Shown: piece after piece, positions 23,864-33,690 of the stretch
Position numbering within the stretch: the stretch's first letter is position 1
Layout: the number at the start of each line of letters is the position of its first letter
From: Phenylobacterium sp. SCN 70-31
GTDB taxonomy: Bacteria; Pseudomonadota; Alphaproteobacteria; Caulobacterales; Caulobacteraceae
Direction of reading: 5' to 3'
Length of the DNA: 64,000 nt
Assembly: GCF_001724605.1 (NCBI RefSeq)
Contig: NZ_MEEX01000009.1
Location: 5,757 to 69,756 of the forward strand
Notes under the pieces: generated by a model
Seen by the model: only the letters and a program-made list of their open reading frames with translations
Databases searched by the model: none
Told to the model about the DNA's origin: nothing
Position numbers and translations under genes: made by a program

Positions 23864-25176
23864 TGGCGGGCATCCTCGCCGACAAGGACCGTATCTTCCT
23901 CAACCTCTACGGGATCCACGACTGGACCCTGGAGGGCGCGAAGTCGCGCGGCGCGTGGAACGGGACGAAGGACATCGTCGCCCAGACGCCGGAATGGATC
24001 TGCGACCAGATCAAGGCTTCGGGCCTGCGCGGCCGGGGCGGGGCGGGGTTCGCCACGGGCCTCAAGTGGACCTTCATGCCCAAGCAGGAGAGCGAACGCC
24101 CGCACTACCTGCTGGTCAACGCCGACGAGTCCGAGCCCGGCGCGTGCAAGGACCGCGAGATCCTGCGCAACGATCCGCACCTGCTGATCGAGGGCTGCGT
24201 GATCGCCTGCCGGGCGATGCGGTCGCATCAGGCCTACATCTACATCCGCGGCGAGTACGTGCACGAGCGCGAGCGGCTCCTGGCGGCGATCCGCGAGGCG
24301 TATGACGCGGGGCTGCTCGGGAAGGGGAGCGTCCTGGGCTACGACGTCGACGTGGGCGTCCAGCACGGGGGCGGGGCCTACATCTGCGGCGACGAGACCG
24401 CCCTGATGGAGAGCTTCGAGGGCAAGAAGGGCCAGCCGCGCCTGAAGCCGCCGTTCCCGGCCGGCGCGGGCATCTACGGCTGCCCCACCACGGTGAACAA
24501 CGTCGAGACCATCTCGGTCGTGGGCACGATCCTGCGCCGCGGGGCCGACTGGTTCGCCGGCTTCGGCACCGAGAAGTCCACCGGCACCAAGCTGTTCGCG
24601 GCCTCGGGCCACGTGAACACGCCATGCGTGGTCGAGGATGCGGTCGGCATCAGCGTGAAGCAGCTCATCGAGGACCACTTCGGCGGGGTGCGCGGCGGCT
24701 GGAGCAACCTGAAGGCCGTGATCCCGGGCGGGATCTCGGTGCGGATGATCCCGGCCGAGCAGTGCGACGAAGCGATCATGACGTACGAGGACCTGGCCGC
24801 CCGCGGCTCGGGCCTGGGCACCGGCACCCTGATCGTGTTCGACAAGGACGCCGACCTCGTGAAGGCGATCGCGCGCGCGGCCTATTTCTACAAGCACGAG
24901 AGCTGCGGCCAGTGCACGCCGTGCCGCGAAGGCACCGGCTGGATGTGGCGGGTCATGGAGCGGATGGTCACCGGCGAAGCCGAGATGTCCGAGATCGACA
25001 TGCTGCTGGACGTGGCCAGCCAGGTCGAGGGCCATACGATCTGCGGCCTGGGCGATGCGGCCGCCTGGCCGATCCAGGGCCTGTTCCGCCACTTCCGCCA
25101 CGAGGTGGAGGACCGGATCAACAGTTACCGCGCGCGCAAAGGCGTCTACGCCGGCGCCTCCATCGCGGCGGAGTAA
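23863..25176 (+). CDS. nuoF: NADH-quinone oxidoreductase subunit F
   Basis: A 437-residue 51-kDa-type subunit, the entry site for NADH electrons. It has the NADH-binding [13 protein letters not shown] (57-69), the FMN-binding region with [12 protein letters not shown] and [11 protein letters not shown], and [4Fe-4S] N3 ligands Cys348, Cys351, Cys354 (SCGQCTPC) and Cys394 (HTICGLGD). Works with NuoE and NuoG. TGATG overlap with nuoE. Confidence 0.98.
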   Translation: MAGILADKDRIFLNLYGIHDWTLEGAKSRGAWNGTKDIVAQTPEWICDQIKASGLRGRGGAGFATGLKWTFMPKQESERPHYLLVNADESEPGACKDREILRNDPHLLIEGCVIACRAMRSHQAYIYIRGEYVHERERLLAAIREAYDAGLLGKGSVLGYDVDVGVQHGGGAYICGDETALMESFEGKKGQPRLKPPFPAGAGIYGCPTTVNNVETISVVGTILRRGADWFAGFGTEKSTGTKLFAASGHVNTPCVVEDAVGISVKQLIEDHFGGVRGGWSNLKAVIPGGISVRMIPAEQCDEAIMTYEDLAARGSGLGTGTLIVFDKDADLVKAIARAAYFYKHESCGQCTPCREGTGWMWRVMERMVTGEAEMSEIDMLLDVASQVEGHTICGLGDAAAWPIQGLFRHFRHEVEDRINSYRARKGVYAGASIAAE

Positions 25177-25181
25177 GCGGC

Positions 25182-27221
25182 ATGCCTATCGCCAAGGTCG
25201 ACGGGATCGAGGTCGAGTTCGAGCCGGGGATGAACGTCCTCCAGGTGTGCGAGCTGGCCGGCAAGGAGATCCCGCGGTTCTGCTATCACGAGCGGCTGAG
25301 CATCGCTGGCAACTGCCGCATGTGCCTGGTCGAGGTGAAGCCCGGCCCGCCGAAGCCGCAGGCGTCGTGTGCGCTGCCGGCGGCCGAGGGCCAGGAGATC
25401 TTCACCGACACGCCGATGGTGAAGAAGGCGCGCCACGGGGTGATGGAGTTCCTGCTCATCAACCACCCGCTGGACTGCCCGATCTGCGACCAGGGCGGCG
25501 AGTGCGACCTGCAGGACCAGGCCATGGGCTATGGCCGCGACGACAGCCGCTACGAGCTGAACAAGCGGGCCGTCGAAGAAAAGCACATGGGTCCGCTCAT
25601 CAAGACGGTGATGACCCGCTGCATCCAGTGCACGCGCTGCGTCCGCTTCATCACCGAGGTGGCCGGCGTTCCGGATATCGGTCTCATCTCGCGCGGCGAA
25701 GACGTTGAAATCACGACCTATCTCGACAAGGCCGTGGCGTCGGAGCTGTCGGCCAACGTGATCGACCTGTGCCCCGTGGGCGCGCTGACCAGCAAGCCGT
25801 ATGCGTTCAACGCGCGGCCGTGGGAGCTGAAGAAGACCGAGAGCGTCGACGTGATGGACGCCCTGGGCTCGGCGATCCGGGTGGACGCCCGGGGGGCGGC
25901 GGTGCTGCGCGTGCTGCCGCGCACCCACGAGGCGGTCAACGAGGAGTGGATCTCGGACAAGACCCGCTATGCGGTCGACGGCCTGGCGCGTCAGCGTCTG
26001 GACCGGCCGTTCGTGCGCGAGAACGGCAAGCTGCGGCCGGCGAGCTGGGCCGAGGCGCTGGACGCCGTGGCGGCCCGGATCAAGGCGGCGGCGCCCGAGC
26101 GCATCGGCGTGATCGCCGGCGACCTCCAGGACGCCGAGTCGATGAAGGCGGCCAAGGATCTGTTCGGCGGCCTGGGCGTGACCAGCCTGGACTGTCGCCA
26201 GGACGGCATGGTGCTGGGCGCCGGCGCGCGCGCGAGCTGGCTGTTCAACTCTTCGATCCAAGGCATTGAAGACGCTGACTTCATCCTGTTCGTCGGCGCC
26301 AATCCGCGGCTGGAGGCGCCGGTGCTCAACGCCCGGATCCGCAAGCGCTGGATGGCCCAGGCGACGCAGGTGGGTGTGGTCGGCGAGGCGGTCGACCTGA
26401 CCTACGGCTACGAGCACCTGGGCGCCGGGCCGGCGTCGCTGGCGAACCTGGCGAAGTCGAAGTCCGAGTTCGTGAAGGGGCTGAAGTCGGCGAAGGCGCC
26501 GGCCATCGTCGTGGGCGCCGGCGCGCTGAACCGGCCTGACAGCCTGGCGGTGCTGGCCGCGGCGGCGGCGGCGGCCAAGACGTTCGGCATGACCTGGAAC
26601 GTGCTGCACACGGCCGCAAGCCGGGTCGGCGGTCTGGACCTGGGTTTCGTCCCGGGCGAGGGCGGCCGCACCGCGGCCGAGCTGGCGGCCAAGGGCGGGG
26701 CCGAGGTGCTGTTCCTGCTGGGCGCCGACGAGATCGACCTGTCGAAGACCGACGCCTTCGTCGTCTACCTGGGAACGCATGGCGACGCGGGCGCGCACCG
26801 CGCCGACGTGATCCTGCCGGGGGCGGCCTACACCGAGAAGAACGGCCTCTACGTGAACACCGAGGGCCGGGTGCAGATGGGCTTCCGCGCCGTGTTCCCG
26901 AAGGGCGAGGCCAAGGAAGACTGGGCCATCCTGCGGGCGCTCAGCGAGCGCCTGGGCGCCAAGCTGCCCTACGACACCCTGGACCAGCTTCGCAGCCGCC
27001 TGTTCGAGGACCATCCCTCGTTCGGCCGCATCGACTACGTGGCCGAGACGCCGGCGGCGGTTGATTTCACCGTCCTGGGTCGCAAGGGCGATCTGTCCGA
27101 CGCGCCGTTCCGCAGCGCGGTCTCGAACTTCTACCTGACGAACGCCATCGCCCGCGCCAGCGTGACGATGGCCGAATGCGCCGCGCTCGCCTCGGGCCCG
27201 GCCAAGATCGCCGCGGAATAG
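25182..27221 (+). CDS. nuoG: NADH-quinone oxidoreductase subunit G
   Basis: A 679-residue 75-kDa-type subunit. N-terminal [2Fe-2S] ligands are Cys34, Cys45, Cys48 and Cys63. The His-Cys3 cluster has His95, Cys99, Cys102, Cys108 (LDCPICDQGGEC). A third cluster uses Cys147, Cys150, Cys153 and Cys197. From about 215 a molybdopterin-oxidoreductase-like domain follows but without an Mo cofactor, as usual. It carries electrons from NuoF towards NuoI. Confidence 0.98.
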   Translation: MPIAKVDGIEVEFEPGMNVLQVCELAGKEIPRFCYHERLSIAGNCRMCLVEVKPGPPKPQASCALPAAEGQEIFTDTPMVKKARHGVMEFLLINHPLDCPICDQGGECDLQDQAMGYGRDDSRYELNKRAVEEKHMGPLIKTVMTRCIQCTRCVRFITEVAGVPDIGLISRGEDVEITTYLDKAVASELSANVIDLCPVGALTSKPYAFNARPWELKKTESVDVMDALGSAIRVDARGAAVLRVLPRTHEAVNEEWISDKTRYAVDGLARQRLDRPFVRENGKLRPASWAEALDAVAARIKAAAPERIGVIAGDLQDAESMKAAKDLFGGLGVTSLDCRQDGMVLGAGARASWLFNSSIQGIEDADFILFVGANPRLEAPVLNARIRKRWMAQATQVGVVGEAVDLTYGYEHLGAGPASLANLAKSKSEFVKGLKSAKAPAIVVGAGALNRPDSLAVLAAAAAAAKTFGMTWNVLHTAASRVGGLDLGFVPGEGGRTAAELAAKGGAEVLFLLGADEIDLSKTDAFVVYLGTHGDAGAHRADVILPGAAYTEKNGLYVNTEGRVQMGFRAVFPKGEAKEDWAILRALSERLGAKLPYDTLDQLRSRLFEDHPSFGRIDYVAETPAAVDFTVLGRKGDLSDAPFRSAVSNFYLTNAIARASVTMAECAALASGPAKIAAE

Positions 27222-27230
27222 GGGGCGGGC

Positions 27231-28310
27231 GTGACGGATTTCTGGACCACTCCCGCAGGCTGGACCCTGATCACCGTCGGCCAGATCCTGGCCGTCACGA
27301 TCTGGATCCTGCTGTCGCTCGCCTTCCTGCTGCTGGCCGACCGGAAGATCTGGGCCGGCGTGCAGATGCGCAAGGGCCCCAACGTGGTGGGTCCCTTCGG
27401 CCTGCTCCAGTCGTTCGCCGACTTCCTGAAGTTCCTGCTCAAGGAAGTCGTCATCCCCGCCGGGGCGGACAAGAGCGTCTTCCTGCTGGCCCCGCTGATC
27501 ACCTTCATCCTGGCGTTCGGCGCCTGGGCCGTGGTGCCGCTGGCGCCGGGCTGGGTGATCGCCGACCTGAACGTCGGCATCCTCTACCTGTTCGCCGTCA
27601 GTTCGCTGGGCGTCTACGGCATCATCATGGGCGGCTGGGCCTCGAACTCGAAGTACCCGTTCCTGGGCTCGCTCCGCTCGGCGGCGCAGATGGTGAGCTA
27701 CGAGGTCTCGATCGGCTTCGTGATCATCACGGTGATCCTGCTGGCGGGTTCGATGAACCTGACCGCCATCGTCGACGGGCAGGCCGGGGGCTTCTGGAAC
27801 TGGAACGTGCTGGGCGGCGGCGGCGGCCTGGGCGGCCTGCTGGGCGCGGTGGTGATGATCCCGATGACGGTGATCTTCTTCATCTCGGCGCTGGCGGAGA
27901 CGAACCGTCCGCCGTTCGACCTGCCCGAGGCGGAGTCGGAACTGGTGGCCGGCTATCAGGTGGAATACAGCTCCACGCCGTATCTGCTCTTCATGATCGG
28001 CGAGTACGCGAACATCGTCCTGATGTGCGCGATGATCACCATCCTGTTCTTCGGCGGATGGCATGCGCCGTTCCCGACCGGGTTCACCGACTCGTGGGCG
28101 CCGACGGCGGCCAGCGTCTTCTACTTCCTGTGGTTCTTCGGGAAGGTGGTCTTCTTCTTCTTCATGTTCGCCATGGTGAAGGCGATCGTGCCCCGGTACC
28201 GCTACGACCAGCTCATGCGACTGGGCTGGAAGGTCTTCCTGCCGACCTCGCTGGCGGCGGTCTGCCTCGTGGCCGGCTGGCTGGTCTATGTCCGGGGGCC
28301 GGTGGCATGA
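27231..28310 (+). CDS. nuoH: NADH-quinone oxidoreductase subunit H
   Basis: A 359-residue ND1-type subunit with about eight TM helices, starting at GTG after a G-rich ribosome-binding site. Conserved loops include [21 protein letters not shown] and [20 protein letters not shown], the latter lining the quinone channel. Its stop overlaps the ATG of the small lipoprotein gene (ATGA). Confidence 0.97.
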   Translation: MTDFWTTPAGWTLITVGQILAVTIWILLSLAFLLLADRKIWAGVQMRKGPNVVGPFGLLQSFADFLKFLLKEVVIPAGADKSVFLLAPLITFILAFGAWAVVPLAPGWVIADLNVGILYLFAVSSLGVYGIIMGGWASNSKYPFLGSLRSAAQMVSYEVSIGFVIITVILLAGSMNLTAIVDGQAGGFWNWNVLGGGGGLGGLLGAVVMIPMTVIFFISALAETNRPPFDLPEAESELVAGYQVEYSSTPYLLFMIGEYANIVLMCAMITILFFGGWHAPFPTGFTDSWAPTAASVFYFLWFFGKVVFFFFMFAMVKAIVPRYRYDQLMRLGWKVFLPTSLAAVCLVAGWLVYVRGPVA

Positions 28311-28507
28311 GGGCGCTGACCCTCGCCTGCGTCCTCGCGCTCGCCGCCTGCTCTAGCGGCGCCGGCTATGGCCGGAGCGGCGGGCTGGCCACCTACGACG
28401 ACCTGCGCGCGGCCCAGGAAGCCTGTTCCGCCAAGGGCGGCGACCTGCGCCTCAAGCGCAACGGCGACGCCAAGTACCTCGACGACTACGCCTGCGAGAC
28501 GAAATGA
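28307..28507 (+). CDS. 66-aa lipoprotein between nuoH and nuoI
   Basis: A 66-residue protein beginning [18 protein letters not shown]. The lipobox LAAC puts an acylated Cys at residue 15. The mature part of about 50 residues contains [16 protein letters not shown] and [20 protein letters not shown], with two further Cys that could form a disulfide. It is linked to both neighbours by ATGA overlaps, so it is translated from the nuo mRNA. Not a canonical complex I subunit and not recognised by me. It could be an envelope-localised accessory factor. Confidence 0.8.
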   Translation: MRALTLACVLALAACSSGAGYGRSGGLATYDDLRAAQEACSAKGGDLRLKRNGDAKYLDDYACETK

Positions 28508-28998
28508 TGTTTGACCGGATCGGACAGGCGCTGAAGGGCGCCGCGCTACTGGACTTCGCGGGCGCCTTCGGGCTGGGCCTGAAGTACATGGCCGCGCCCA
28601 AGAAGACGGTGCAGTACCCGCACGAGCGGGGACCGCAGAGCCCGCGCTTCCGCGGCGAGCACGCGCTGCGCCGCTATCCCAACGGGGAAGAGCGCTGCAT
28701 CGCCTGCAAGCTGTGCGAGGCGATCTGTCCCGCCCAGGCGATCACCATCGAGGCCGAGCCCCGCGCCGACGGCAGCCGGAGGACGACGCGCTACGACATC
28801 GACATGGTGAAGTGCATCTACTGCGGCCTGTGCCAGGAGGCCTGCCCGGTGGACGCCATCGTGGAAGGCCCGAACACCGAATTCGCCGTGGAGACCCGCG
28901 AGGAGCTCTACTACGACAAGGCCCGGCTGCTGGACAACGGCGACCGGTGGGAACGGGAAATCGCGAAGAATCTGGAACTGGACGCACCGTACCGATAG
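28504..28998 (+). CDS. nuoI: NADH-quinone oxidoreductase subunit I
   Basis: A 164-residue TYKY-type subunit with two [4Fe-4S] clusters: Cys65, Cys68, Cys71, Cys75 ([11 protein letters not shown]) and Cys104, Cys107, Cys110, Cys114 ([11 protein letters not shown]). It carries electrons between NuoG and NuoB. The start may be either of two adjacent ATG codons. It overlaps the lipoprotein gene. A 108-nt gap with a hairpin follows before nuoJ. Confidence 0.98.
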   Translation: MMFDRIGQALKGAALLDFAGAFGLGLKYMAAPKKTVQYPHERGPQSPRFRGEHALRRYPNGEERCIACKLCEAICPAQAITIEAEPRADGSRRTTRYDIDMVKCIYCGLCQEACPVDAIVEGPNTEFAVETREELYYDKARLLDNGDRWEREIAKNLELDAPYR

Positions 28999-29003
28999 GA
29001 CGT

Positions 29004-29023
29004 GCGGCGCGATTCCGCGCCGC
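29004..29023 (+). other. Stem-loop between nuoI and nuoJ
   Basis: GCGGCGCG pairs perfectly with CGCGCCGC around an ATTC loop (29012-29015), 5 nt after the nuoI stop. It lies inside the operon and lacks a following T-run. It may be an attenuator, a processing site or a stabiliser of the upstream mRNA. Confidence 0.5.
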
Positions 29024-29106
29024 CTGACACATGCGCGTCATGGCGGGGGCGAGCCCCGGCCGGCGGCGGGCAGAGACTGGAACTCGAGGGGTTGAACGAA
29101 GGCCCA

Positions 29107-29727
29107 ATGGCCCTGCAGGCGATCGCATTCTATCTCCTGGCGGCGGTGACCGTGGCGTCCGGATTCTGCGTGGTCTCGGCCCGCAACCCGGTGCACTCGG
29201 TGCTGTGGCTGATCCTGGCCTTCTTCTCGGCCGCGGGCCTCTTCGTCCTGATGGGCGCGGAGTTCCTCGCGATGCTGCTGGTGGTGGTCTACGTGGGCGC
29301 CGTCGCGGTGCTGTTCCTGTTCGTCGTCATGATGCTGGACGTGGACTTCGCCGCCCTGCGGCAGGGCTTCGCGCGGTACATGCCCGTGGGCCTGCTGATC
29401 GCGGGCTTCCTGGCGGCCGAGATGGTGCTGGTGTCCAGCACCGTGGCGGCGCGGGGCGCGGCCGGGGCCAACGCCATCCCGATGGCGTCGGGCGGCGCCG
29501 ACGTGACCAACGCCGAGGCGATCGGGCGGGTGCTCTACACGGACTACGTCTATTTCTTCCAGGCCGCGGGCCTGGTGCTTCTGGTGGCCATGATCGGCGC
29601 CATCGTGCTGACGCTGCGCCACAAGCCTGGCGTGAAGCGCCAGTCGGTCATGGAGCAGATGCGGCGGACGCCCGCCACGGGCATGAAGCTCGCCAATCCG
29701 AAGCCGGGCGAGGGGATCGGGGAATGA
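29107..29727 (+). CDS. nuoJ: NADH-quinone oxidoreductase subunit J
   Basis: A 206-residue ND6-type subunit with five TM helices. The family pattern [21 protein letters not shown], quoted in part as [14 protein letters not shown], and [21 protein letters not shown] are present. The start at 29107 was preferred to an upstream one that would add a non-hydrophobic leader of 35 residues. It has the usual hydrophilic C-terminal tail. Ends in an ATGA overlap with nuoK. Confidence 0.96.
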   Translation: MALQAIAFYLLAAVTVASGFCVVSARNPVHSVLWLILAFFSAAGLFVLMGAEFLAMLLVVVYVGAVAVLFLFVVMMLDVDFAALRQGFARYMPVGLLIAGFLAAEMVLVSSTVAARGAAGANAIPMASGGADVTNAEAIGRVLYTDYVYFFQAAGLVLLVAMIGAIVLTLRHKPGVKRQSVMEQMRRTPATGMKLANPKPGEGIGE

Positions 29728-30032
29728 CCATCGGCCTAGCGCACTATCTGGCGGTCGCCGCGATCCTGTTCACGATCGGCGTGTTCGGGATCTTCGTGAA
29801 CCGCAAGAACGTCATCGTCATCCTGATGTCGATCGAGCTGATCCTGCTGGCGGTCAACATCAACCTGGTGGCCTTCTCGGTCTACCTCGGCAACGTGGTG
29901 GGGCAGATCTTCGCCATGTTCGTGCTGACCGTGGCCGCGGCCGAGGCCGCGGTGGGCCTGGCGATCCTCGTCACCTTCTTCCGCAACCGCGGCGACATCG
30001 CCGTGGACGACGCCTCGATGATGAAGGGCTGA
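29724..30032 (+). CDS. nuoK: NADH-quinone oxidoreductase subunit K
   Basis: A 102-residue ND4L-type subunit with three TM helices. The helix-borne carboxylates important for proton transfer are visible in [11 protein letters not shown] and [14 protein letters not shown]. Overlaps nuoJ by 4 nt. Confidence 0.97.
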   Translation: MTIGLAHYLAVAAILFTIGVFGIFVNRKNVIVILMSIELILLAVNINLVAFSVYLGNVVGQIFAMFVLTVAAAEAAVGLAILVTFFRNRGDIAVDDASMMKG

Positions 30033-30039
30033 TCCGGTC

Positions 30040-32178
30040 GTGAACGCAGAAGCCCTCGTCACCATCATCCTGTTCGGGCCGCTGATCGGCGCGATCACGG
30101 CCGGCCTGTTCGGCAAGCTGATCGGCGACAAGCCGGCCATGGCCGTCACCACCGGCTTCCTCTTCCTGTCGGCGGTCCTGTCGTGGGTGGTGTTCAGCCA
30201 GTGGACGTGGGGCGGCCTGGAGCCGTTCACGCTCACCTATGCGCCCTTCATCCACGTCGGCGACTTCGTCTCGAACTGGTCGTTCCGCCTGGACGCGCTG
30301 TCGGCGGTGATGCTGGTGGTGGTGACCACCGTCTCGTCGCTCGTGCACCTGTATTCGTGGGGGTACATGGCCGAGGACCCCGGCAAGCCGCGGTTCTTCG
30401 CCTATCTGTCGCTGTTCACCTTCGCGATGCTGGCGCTGATCAGCGCCGCCGACTTCATGCAGCTGTTCTTCGGCTGGGAAGGCGTGGGCCTGGCCAGCTA
30501 TCTGCTCATCGGCTTCTGGCACCACAAGGACTCGGCCAACGCCGCCTCGATCAAGGCGTTCGTGGTCAACCGCGTGGGCGACTTCGGCTTCGTGCTGGGG
30601 ATCATGACGGTGTTCTGGGCCTTCGGGACCATCGAGTTCGCCAAGCTGTTCCCGCTGATCCAGGGCGCGTTGGGCGAGGGCTGGGACTTCGCCGGCGGCC
30701 ACTTCTCGCTGATCGACCTGGCCTGCGCGCTGCTGTTCATCGGCGCCATGGGCAAGTCGGCGCAGTTCTTCCTGCACACCTGGCTGCCCGACGCCATGGA
30801 GGGCCCGACGCCGGTGTCGGCCCTGATCCACGCCGCCACCATGGTGACGGCCGGCGTCTACATGGTCTGCCTGCTGTCGCCGATGTTCGAGTACGCGCCG
30901 GTGACCAAGACCATCGTGACCGTGATCGGCGCTGTGACCGCGCTGTTCGCCGCCACGGTCGGCCTGACGCAGAACGACATCAAGCGGGTGATCGCCTATT
31001 CGACCTGTTCGCAGCTGGGCTACATGTTCTTCGCCGCCGGCGTCGGGGCCTATCAGGCGGCGATGTTCCACCTGTTCACCCACGCCTTCTTCAAGGCGCT
31101 GCTGTTCCTGGGCGCGGGCTCGGTGATCCACGGCATGGCGCACGAGCAGGACATGCGCCGCTACGGCGCGCTGCAGAAGTACCTGCCGATCACGGCCGGG
31201 GTGATGATGATCGGCACCATCGCCATCACCGGCCTGGGCATTCCGGGCGTCGGCCTGGGCATGCCCGCGCTGGAGCTGGGCTTCGCCGGCTTCTACTCCA
31301 AGGACGCGATCATCCACGCGGCTTACGAGGCCGGCGGCGGCGGCAACGCGGTCGGCTACTTCGCCTTCTTCATCGGCGTTCTGGTGGCGGGCCTGACGGC
31401 GTTCTACTCGTGGCGCCTGGCGTTCTTCACGTTCAACGGCCACGCCCGCTGGACGTCCGAGGACCTGGAGCATCACTGGCACAACCGCGACCATCACACC
31501 CACGACGATCACGCCACCGACGCGCAGCACGAGACGCACAGCGAGCCGCTGCCTGACGCGCACGATCAGGACCACCACGGGCACGGTCACGGGCATGGGC
31601 ACGGCGAGCACAAGCCGCACGAGAGCCCGTGGACCATGCGCATCCCGCTGCTGGTGCTGGCCGCCGGCGCGATCTTCGCCGGCTTCGTGTTCCACCACGA
31701 GTTCATCGGCAGCCATGCCGGCGACTTCTGGCGGGACGCGATCTTCAACCTGCCCGCGGAGCATGCGGGCGAGGGCGGTCACCATGCGCCGCTGTGGGTC
31801 TACCTGGCCCCGCTGGTCGCCTCGGTGGGCGGCCTGCTGGTGGCGGCCTACATGTACATCTGGAAGGAAGGCCTGGGGGCCAAGCTCGCCGCGCGCGAGG
31901 GCATCCTCTACGTCTTCTTCTACAACAAGTGGTTCTTCGACGAGCTGTACCAGGCCACCTTCGTCCGTGCGGCGAAGTGGCTGGGCGACCTGTTCTGGAA
32001 GGGCGGCGACCAGAAGATCATCGACGGGCTGGGCCCCGACGGGGTCTCGGCGCTGTCGGTCCGGGTGGGCAAGGGCGCCGGGCGCCTCCAGTCGGGCTAC
32101 GTCTACCACTACGCCTTCGTCATGCTGCTCGGCGTCGCGGGTCTCCTGACCTACGCGATCTGGGCCTGGTCCGCCTGA
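30040..32178 (+). CDS. nuoL: NADH-quinone oxidoreductase subunit L with His-rich insertion
   Basis: A 712-residue antiporter-like ND5-type subunit starting at GTG. It has about 14-16 TM helices plus the long amphipathic lateral helix near the C terminus. Conserved motifs: FFGWEGVGLASYLLIGFWHHK, and LPDAMEGPTPVSALIHAATMV. Between the helix ending near residue 470 and the next at about 530 lies a 50-residue insert (478-527) with 18 histidines and many Asp/Glu. It is hydrophilic and should face one side of the membrane. Homologues are normally about 610-700 residues. Confidence 0.97.
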   Translation: MNAEALVTIILFGPLIGAITAGLFGKLIGDKPAMAVTTGFLFLSAVLSWVVFSQWTWGGLEPFTLTYAPFIHVGDFVSNWSFRLDALSAVMLVVVTTVSSLVHLYSWGYMAEDPGKPRFFAYLSLFTFAMLALISAADFMQLFFGWEGVGLASYLLIGFWHHKDSANAASIKAFVVNRVGDFGFVLGIMTVFWAFGTIEFAKLFPLIQGALGEGWDFAGGHFSLIDLACALLFIGAMGKSAQFFLHTWLPDAMEGPTPVSALIHAATMVTAGVYMVCLLSPMFEYAPVTKTIVTVIGAVTALFAATVGLTQNDIKRVIAYSTCSQLGYMFFAAGVGAYQAAMFHLFTHAFFKALLFLGAGSVIHGMAHEQDMRRYGALQKYLPITAGVMMIGTIAITGLGIPGVGLGMPALELGFAGFYSKDAIIHAAYEAGGGGNAVGYFAFFIGVLVAGLTAFYSWRLAFFTFNGHARWTSEDLEHHWHNRDHHTHDDHATDAQHETHSEPLPDAHDQDHHGHGHGHGHGEHKPHESPWTMRIPLLVLAAGAIFAGFVFHHEFIGSHAGDFWRDAIFNLPAEHAGEGGHHAPLWVYLAPLVASVGGLLVAAYMYIWKEGLGAKLAAREGILYVFFYNKWFFDELYQATFVRAAKWLGDLFWKGGDQKIIDGLGPDGVSALSVRVGKGAGRLQSGYVYHYAFVMLLGVAGLLTYAIWAWSA

Positions 32179-32196
32179 GGGGGATGACCATTTAAG

Positions 32197-33681
32197 ATGC
32201 CGCTTCTCTCCCTCATCACCTATGCGCCGCTGGTGGGCGCGCTGGGCATCCTGGCCCTGCGCCTCGGCGGTCGCGCGGACGACGCCAAATCGGCCGAGAC
32301 GGCGCGCTGGATCGCGCTGGTCACCACCCTGGCCACCTTCGCCCTCTCGGTCCTGCTGGTCGCGCAGTACGACTCCTCGAACCCGGGCTTCCAGTTCGTG
32401 GAGGAGACGGCCTGGTTCATGGGCCTGAGCTACCGGATGGGCGTGGACGGGATCTCGATCCTGTTCGTCCTGCTGACCGCGTTCCTGATGCCGCTGTGCA
32501 TCGCCGCGTCCTGGCGGTCGATCGACAAGCGGGTCCACGAGTACCTGATCGCCTTCCTGGTGCTGGAGACGCTGGTCATCGGCGTGTTCTGCGCGCTGGA
32601 CCTGGTGCTGTTCTACATCTTCTTCGAGTTCGGCCTGGTCCCGATGTTCCTGATCATCGGCATCTGGGGCGGCGCGCGGCGCGTGTACGCCGCCTTCAAG
32701 TTCTTCCTCTACACCCTGCTGGGCTCGGTGCTCATGCTGGCGGCGATCCTGTTCATGATCGGGGTCAGCGGGACCAGCTCGATCCCGGCGCTGATGCAGT
32801 ACGCCTTCACGCCCGAGGCCCAGACCTGGCTGTGGCTGGCGTTCTTCGCGTCGTTCGCGGTGAAGATGCCGATGTGGCCGGTCCACACCTGGCTGCCCGA
32901 CGCGCACGTCGAGGCGCCGACGGCCGGCTCGGTGATCCTGGCGGGCATCCTGCTGAAGATGGGCGGCTACGGCTTCCTGCGCTTCTCGCTGCCGATGTTC
33001 CCGCAGGCGTCCGACCTGTTCACGCCCCTGGTCCTGACGCTGTCGGTGATCGCGGTGATCTACACCTCGCTGATCGCCTTCCGGCAGACCGACGTGAAGA
33101 AGCTGATCGCCTATTCGTCGGTGGCGCACATGGGCCTCGTGACCATGGGCATCTTCGCCGGCAACGCGGAGGGCGAGCAGGGCGCCATCTTCCAGATGCT
33201 GAGCCACGGCGTGATCTCGGGCGCGCTCTTCCTCTGCGTCGGCGTAATCTACGATCGGATGCACACCCGCGATATCGCGTTCTACGGCGGGCTGGTGAAG
33301 CGGATGCCGTTCTACGCCGGCGTGTTCATGCTGTTCACCATGGGCAACGTGGGTCTGCCGGGCACCAGCGGCTTCGTGGGCGAGGTGCTGGCCATGGTGG
33401 GCGTCTACGAGGTGTCGACCTGGGCGGCCATCCTGGCGGCCAGCGGCGTCATCCTCTCGGCGGTCTACATGCTCACGCTGTACCGGCGCGTGGTGTTCGG
33501 CGAGATGACCAATCCGAAGCTGTCGGCCATCGAGGACCTGAACTGGCGCGAGATCGCCATCTTCGCCCCGCTGGTCGTGGCCACTCTCTACATGGGCGTG
33601 CAGCCCAACTCCGTGTTCAACGTGACCCAGGCGTCGGTCGACCAGCTCGTGCAGGTCTATCGTGCGGCCATCGGCGGGTAG
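32197..33681 (+). CDS. nuoM: NADH-quinone oxidoreductase subunit M
   Basis: A 494-residue ND4-type antiporter-like subunit with about 14 TM helices. Motifs include [20 protein letters not shown] with the essential Glu, [20 protein letters not shown] and [11 protein letters not shown]. It is one of three proton-pumping membrane subunits. Follows nuoL by 18 nt. Confidence 0.98.
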   Translation: MPLLSLITYAPLVGALGILALRLGGRADDAKSAETARWIALVTTLATFALSVLLVAQYDSSNPGFQFVEETAWFMGLSYRMGVDGISILFVLLTAFLMPLCIAASWRSIDKRVHEYLIAFLVLETLVIGVFCALDLVLFYIFFEFGLVPMFLIIGIWGGARRVYAAFKFFLYTLLGSVLMLAAILFMIGVSGTSSIPALMQYAFTPEAQTWLWLAFFASFAVKMPMWPVHTWLPDAHVEAPTAGSVILAGILLKMGGYGFLRFSLPMFPQASDLFTPLVLTLSVIAVIYTSLIAFRQTDVKKLIAYSSVAHMGLVTMGIFAGNAEGEQGAIFQMLSHGVISGALFLCVGVIYDRMHTRDIAFYGGLVKRMPFYAGVFMLFTMGNVGLPGTSGFVGEVLAMVGVYEVSTWAAILAASGVILSAVYMLTLYRRVVFGEMTNPKLSAIEDLNWREIAIFAPLVVATLYMGVQPNSVFNVTQASVDQLVQVYRAAIGG

Positions 33682-33690
33682 GGACGTTCG

